Below are positions 6,554-8,863 of a stretch of DNA of 8,863 bases, one piece after another (position 1 is the stretch's first letter; each line of letters opens with the position of its first letter). A model generated the notes under the pieces. That model was given only the letters and a program-made list of their open reading frames with translations. It was not told where the DNA came from and did no database searches. Position numbers and translations under genes: made by a program. Source of the DNA: Flavobacteriaceae bacterium (GTDB lineage Bacteria; Bacteroidota; Bacteroidia; Flavobacteriales; Flavobacteriaceae); contig JAAZXZ010000151.1 in NCBI GenBank assembly GCA_014239895.1, forward strand, positions 1 to 8,863. Reading direction: 5' to 3'.

Positions 6554-6668
6554 TGCTTCTTAAAAAGAATTTCTTTTAATTTGGGTGAAATAGGTATTTG
6601 ATTTTTATTAAATTTATTTTTTTAAAATCTAATTTATTTAAATCAACCTGTAATTTTAAAAATACAAA
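6554..6668. promoter_or_regulatory. Divergent intergenic region between rsmI and tdk
   Basis: This 115-bp, extremely AT-rich stretch must hold promoters for both the rsmI operon (minus) and tdk-alr (plus). I find no clean TTG...TAnnTTTG pair on either strand; TAATTTTA at 6651-6658 is the nearest -7-like match for tdk. Two structures stand out. One is a 20-bp imperfect dyad at 6560-6579, with 8 of 10 positions pairing, 6 nt upstream of the rsmI ATG. The other is AATTTATTT repeated directly at 6611-6619 and 6631-6639, exactly 20 bp apart. Either could be an operator or a chance product of composition. No small ORF of note is present. Confidence 0.4.
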
Positions 6669-7268
6669 ATGTTTCTTGAAAATACTTTGAAATATGGTAA
6701 ACAATTTGGATGGATTGAGGTAGTCTGTGGATCTATGTTCTCAGGAAAAACCGAAGAATTAATTCGACGTTTAAAGAGGGCAGAATTTGCCAAACTAAAA
6801 GTCGCTATTTTCAAGCCAATTGTTGACACAAGACATAAGAAATCAAAAATTGTTTCTCACAATAAAAACAAAATTAAATGCAGAGTTGTTTCAAGTGCTA
6901 GCGAAATATATGCTATTGCAAAAAAATGTGATGTGGTTGGAATTGATGAGGCTCAGTTTTTCGATGATGAAATAATTGAGGTCTGTAATGCATTAGCAAA
7001 TAGTGGTGTTCGGGTTATAATTGCAGGCTTAGACATGGACTATGCAGGGAAGCCTTTTGGGCCAATGGCAAGCCTAATGGCAACAGCAGAATATGTAACT
7101 AAAGTTCACGCAATTTGCTCAAAAACTGGAGGTCTTGCACAATACAGCTACAGAAAAGCTAAAAATGATGAACTAATTATGTTAGGCCAAGAAGAAGAGT
7201 ATGAGCCTGTTTGCAGAGCCACATTTTTTAAGCGGATGAACAGGAGGGCAAAAAAGAACAAAAAATGA
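6669..7268 (+). CDS. tdk: Thymidine kinase (type II, TK1-like)
   Basis: Tdk phosphorylates thymidine to dTMP with ATP in the pyrimidine salvage pathway. Walker A is G21-S-M-F-S-G-K-T28, the Walker B/catalytic block is D93-E-A-Q-F97 with E94 as likely general base, and the thymidine-binding lasso begins at G120-L-D-M-D-Y. Length (199) matches the family (E. coli 205). The structural zinc site is degenerate: of the usual C-x2-C and C-R-x-C pairs, C150 and C182 remain, but positions 153 and 185 are both threonine. The N-terminal leader M-F-L-E-N is what I recall from flavobacterial Tdk and supports the ATG at 6669, which follows an A-rich stretch instead of a Shine-Dalgarno. The stop TGA overlaps the alr start in ATGA, implying translational coupling. 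A lysine/arginine-rich tail (188-199) ends the protein. Confidence 0.96.
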   Translation: MFLENTLKYGKQFGWIEVVCGSMFSGKTEELIRRLKRAEFAKLKVAIFKPIVDTRHKKSKIVSHNKNKIKCRVVSSASEIYAIAKKCDVVGIDEAQFFDDEIIEVCNALANSGVRVIIAGLDMDYAGKPFGPMASLMATAEYVTKVHAICSKTGGLAQYSYRKAKNDELIMLGQEEEYEPVCRATFFKRMNRRAKKNKK

Positions 7269-8371
7269 CTATGGCTCAACAGTCTGTTCTTGAAATTAAT
7301 TTACAATCCCTAGAGAAGAATTTTTTTCATATCAAGTCTCTACTTTCAAAAAAAAATACAAAATTAATGGCTGTTGTAAAAGCCAATGGCTATGGTAGTG
7401 ATGCTTTAGTTGTATCAAAGAAACTTCAAGAATTAGATATAGATTATTTTGCTGTTGCCTATGCTTCTGAGGGGGTAATTTTAAGAAAAGCAGGAATAAA
7501 AACCCCTATTCTTGTATTTCTGCCCCAGGCCAGTTCAATAGAAGAAATTGTCAAATTTAATCTAGAACCAAGTTTATATTCCTTTATTATTTTGAAAAAA
7601 TTTCTGAGATTTTTAAAAGAAAATGACTTCAAAAAATATCCTGTACATGTAAAGCTAAACACAGGATTAAATAGGGTTGGGTTTGGTTTAGATGATTTGC
7701 CTGATGTTATTTCTAAAATCCTAAAATCTAGCAATATAGTGGTTAGAAGTATTTATTCTCACTTGGCAGCGAGTGAAGATACTTCTGAAGTCTCATTTTC
7801 AAAAAAACAAATTGAATTGTTTAACACTATGAGTTCGACTATTATTTCCAAATTAGAATATACTCCTATGCTGCACATCTGTAATACTTCAGGGCTAATA
7901 AATTTTACTGAAGCTCATTATGATATGGTTAGATCAGGAATAGGGTTATATGGTTTTAGTGGAGCCCAAAAAATTAAGTTCTCTCCTGTTCATCGACTAA
8001 AATCTGTTATTTCACAAATCCATACTATAAATAAGAATGAAAGCGTTGGCTACAATCGCTCTCACTATAGTCAAAAAAACGAAAAAATTGCAACAATCCC
8101 GATAGGACATGCTGATGGCATTACTAGAGTCTTTGGAAATAAAAAAGGGTTTGTTTTTATAAACGGAGAAAAAGCCTTTATAGTGGGGAATGTCTGTATG
8201 GATGTTATAATGGTAGATGTGTCAAATATTAAATGTAAAGAAGGCGATCAAGTAATTATATTTGATGATGTTCATACTGCAGAAGATTTATGCTCCTTTG
8301 CTGGGACTATCTCATATGAATTAATCAGTAGCATTTCAACAAACAGAATTCCTCGCTCCATAATCGAATAA
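7265..8371 (+). CDS. alr: Alanine racemase
   Basis: Alr is a cytoplasmic PLP enzyme that interconverts L- and D-alanine for peptidoglycan. The fold-type III barrel carries the PLP lysine K39 in V-V-K-A-N-G-Y-G. K130 (probable carbamylated lysine) and R137 lie in K-L-N-T-G-L-N-R-V-G, and R223-S-G-I-G-L-Y-G binds the PLP pyridine nitrogen and phosphate. In the C-terminal domain the opposing catalytic base is Y263 (V-G-Y-N), with G281-H-A-D-G and C311-M-D313 also conserved. The 368 residues form a complete stand-alone enzyme, not the MurF-Alr fusion common in Bacteroidia. The ATG at 7265 overlaps the tdk stop (ATGA); a second in-frame ATG two codons later (7271) is an equally possible start. An A9 run at 7348-7356 lies in codons 28-31. 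It is co-transcribed with tdk. Confidence 0.96.
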   Translation: MTMAQQSVLEINLQSLEKNFFHIKSLLSKKNTKLMAVVKANGYGSDALVVSKKLQELDIDYFAVAYASEGVILRKAGIKTPILVFLPQASSIEEIVKFNLEPSLYSFIILKKFLRFLKENDFKKYPVHVKLNTGLNRVGFGLDDLPDVISKILKSSNIVVRSIYSHLAASEDTSEVSFSKKQIELFNTMSSTIISKLEYTPMLHICNTSGLINFTEAHYDMVRSGIGLYGFSGAQKIKFSPVHRLKSVISQIHTINKNESVGYNRSHYSQKNEKIATIPIGHADGITRVFGNKKGFVFINGEKAFIVGNVCMDVIMVDVSNIKCKEGDQVIIFDDVHTAEDLCSFAGTISYELISSISTNRIPRSIIE

Positions 8372-8404
8372 GTCTACTCTTTTTTTTCTTGAGTACTTAC
8401 TTTG

Positions 8405-8434
8405 TTGAGCACAAAATTAGTTTTTGTATTTTTG
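8405..8434 (+). promoter_or_regulatory. Probable Bacteroidota-type promoter for the terminal lipoprotein gene
   Basis: TTG at 8405-8407, a 19-nt spacer and TATTTTTG at 8427-8434 match the TTG-N17-23-TAnnTTTG consensus well. Predicted transcription start is near 8441, leaving a very short leader before GTG at 8448 or 8451. It suggests that the lipoprotein gene is transcribed separately from tdk-alr, although no convincing terminator separates them. Confidence 0.45.
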
Positions 8435-8447
8435 GGCCACATTAATA

Positions 8448-8863
8448 GTGGTGGAAACAAAAATTTATAAAAAAATATTGTCTTTTTTCTTTTTGTCCTG
8501 GACAATTGTTTTTTTTAATTGTTCAATGGATGAAGAATATGTCCATATCGCTTATTCTCCAGTATATTTTAATCTTGAGGCGATGCCTTATACAAATTTG
8601 TCAGAATATAATTTTTTTCAAGGAGAGATGAAAAACCTCACCCCTGTATATGGAGTCCTTCCTTATGAATTAATTAATCCTCTTTTTACAGACTATTCAG
8701 AAAAAAATCGTTTTGTCTGGATGCCGCAAGAGGAAAGCGCCTATTACTTGGGTGATTCTGAAACATTAAATTTCCCTACGGGAACAATTTTAATCAAAAA
8801 CTTTTCATATAACGGGGTTGTTCCTTCAAATGAAAGAAAAAATATTGAAACAAGGCTAATGAT
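8448..8863 (+). CDS. Partial lipoprotein resembling the SO_2930/HNE_0200 (TIGR03806) family, 3' end outside window
   Basis: An open frame runs from an upstream TAG (8418-8420) to the right edge. Using GTG at 8448 (GTG at 8451 is an alternative) gives 138 residues without a stop. The N-terminus is a lipoprotein signal: lysines at 5, 8 and 9, a hydrophobic core at 10-23, and F22-F-N-C25 as a loose lipobox, with C25 the probable acylated residue, followed by acidic D28-E-E30. The mature part has L71-P-Y-E-L-I-N-P-L-F-T-D-Y-S at 71-84, N87-R-F-V-W-M-P at 87-93, F109-P-x-G-T-x-L-I-K at 109-117 and E134-T-R-L at 134-137. I recognise this pattern from the TIGR03806 family, whose Shewanella member SO_2930 is described as a diheme c-type cytochrome. 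No C-x-x-C-H haem motif is in the visible part; it would lie further downstream. Function in electron transfer is therefore inference. The assignment is from remembered motifs. Confidence 0.8.
   Translation, partial: MVETKIYKKILSFFFLSWTIVFFNCSMDEEYVHIAYSPVYFNLEAMPYTNLSEYNFFQGEMKNLTPVYGVLPYELINPLFTDYSEKNRFVWMPQEESAYYLGDSETLNFPTGTILIKNFSYNGVVPSNERKNIETRLM

Noticed and set aside
7459..7734. Minus-strand open frame inside alr
   Set aside because: Antisense shadow of the conserved alanine racemase barrel, with no recognisable product.
8370..8398. Possible terminator after alr (TACTC and GAGTA flanking a T-run)
   Set aside because: The stem is only five pairs, with three more across a bulge, and the T-run is in the loop rather than after the stem, so it does not fit an intrinsic terminator.

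Overview
The window comes from a Gram-negative bacterium of the Bacteroidota, most likely Flavobacteriia. It is strongly AT-rich. Start codons lack Shine-Dalgarno sequences and often follow A-rich stretches. Promoter-like elements fit the Bacteroidota pattern (TTG, about 19 nt, TAnnTTTG). The tRNA does not encode its CCA end. The alanine racemase stands alone rather than fused to MurF, as it often is in Bacteroidia. LpxH, a lipid A enzyme, implies an outer membrane. TAA, TGA and TAG all serve as stops, so the code is standard.

Layout from left to right: (a) minus strand, a UPF0316/DUF5698 membrane protein (152-649) followed 2 nt later by a tRNA-Ala(GGC) gene (76-149). (b) Plus strand, a probable operon of a GNAT acetyltransferase, queD (queuosine/7-deazaguanine synthesis) and lpxH (lipid A synthesis), with gaps of 25 and 28 nt. 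(c) Minus strand, a tightly packed four-gene operon transcribed as rsmI - osmC-like - recJ - MFS transporter, with gaps of only 3, 5 and 3 nt. (d) Plus strand, divergent from rsmI, tdk and alr joined by an ATGA overlap. (e) Plus strand, the 5' part of a lipoprotein resembling the SO_2930 cytochrome-associated family, with its own promoter-like sequence; it runs off the right edge.

This is mainly a housekeeping region: tRNA, rRNA modification, DNA repair, nucleotide salvage, peptidoglycan precursor and lipid A synthesis. The genes do not form one pathway; they are grouped as compact operons. There is no mobile element, CRISPR array, integrase, toxin-antitoxin pair or defence system, and no gene-free stretch above 115 bp. 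I found no convincing new system. The points worth a second look are: the MFS gene reads in the same frame as recJ, separated only by TAA and one codon, and uses a TTG start; the thymidine kinase has lost half of its zinc ligands; the final lipoprotein has a surface-export-like acidic stretch after its lipid-bearing cysteine; and the usual longest-ORF start of recJ is probably wrong.
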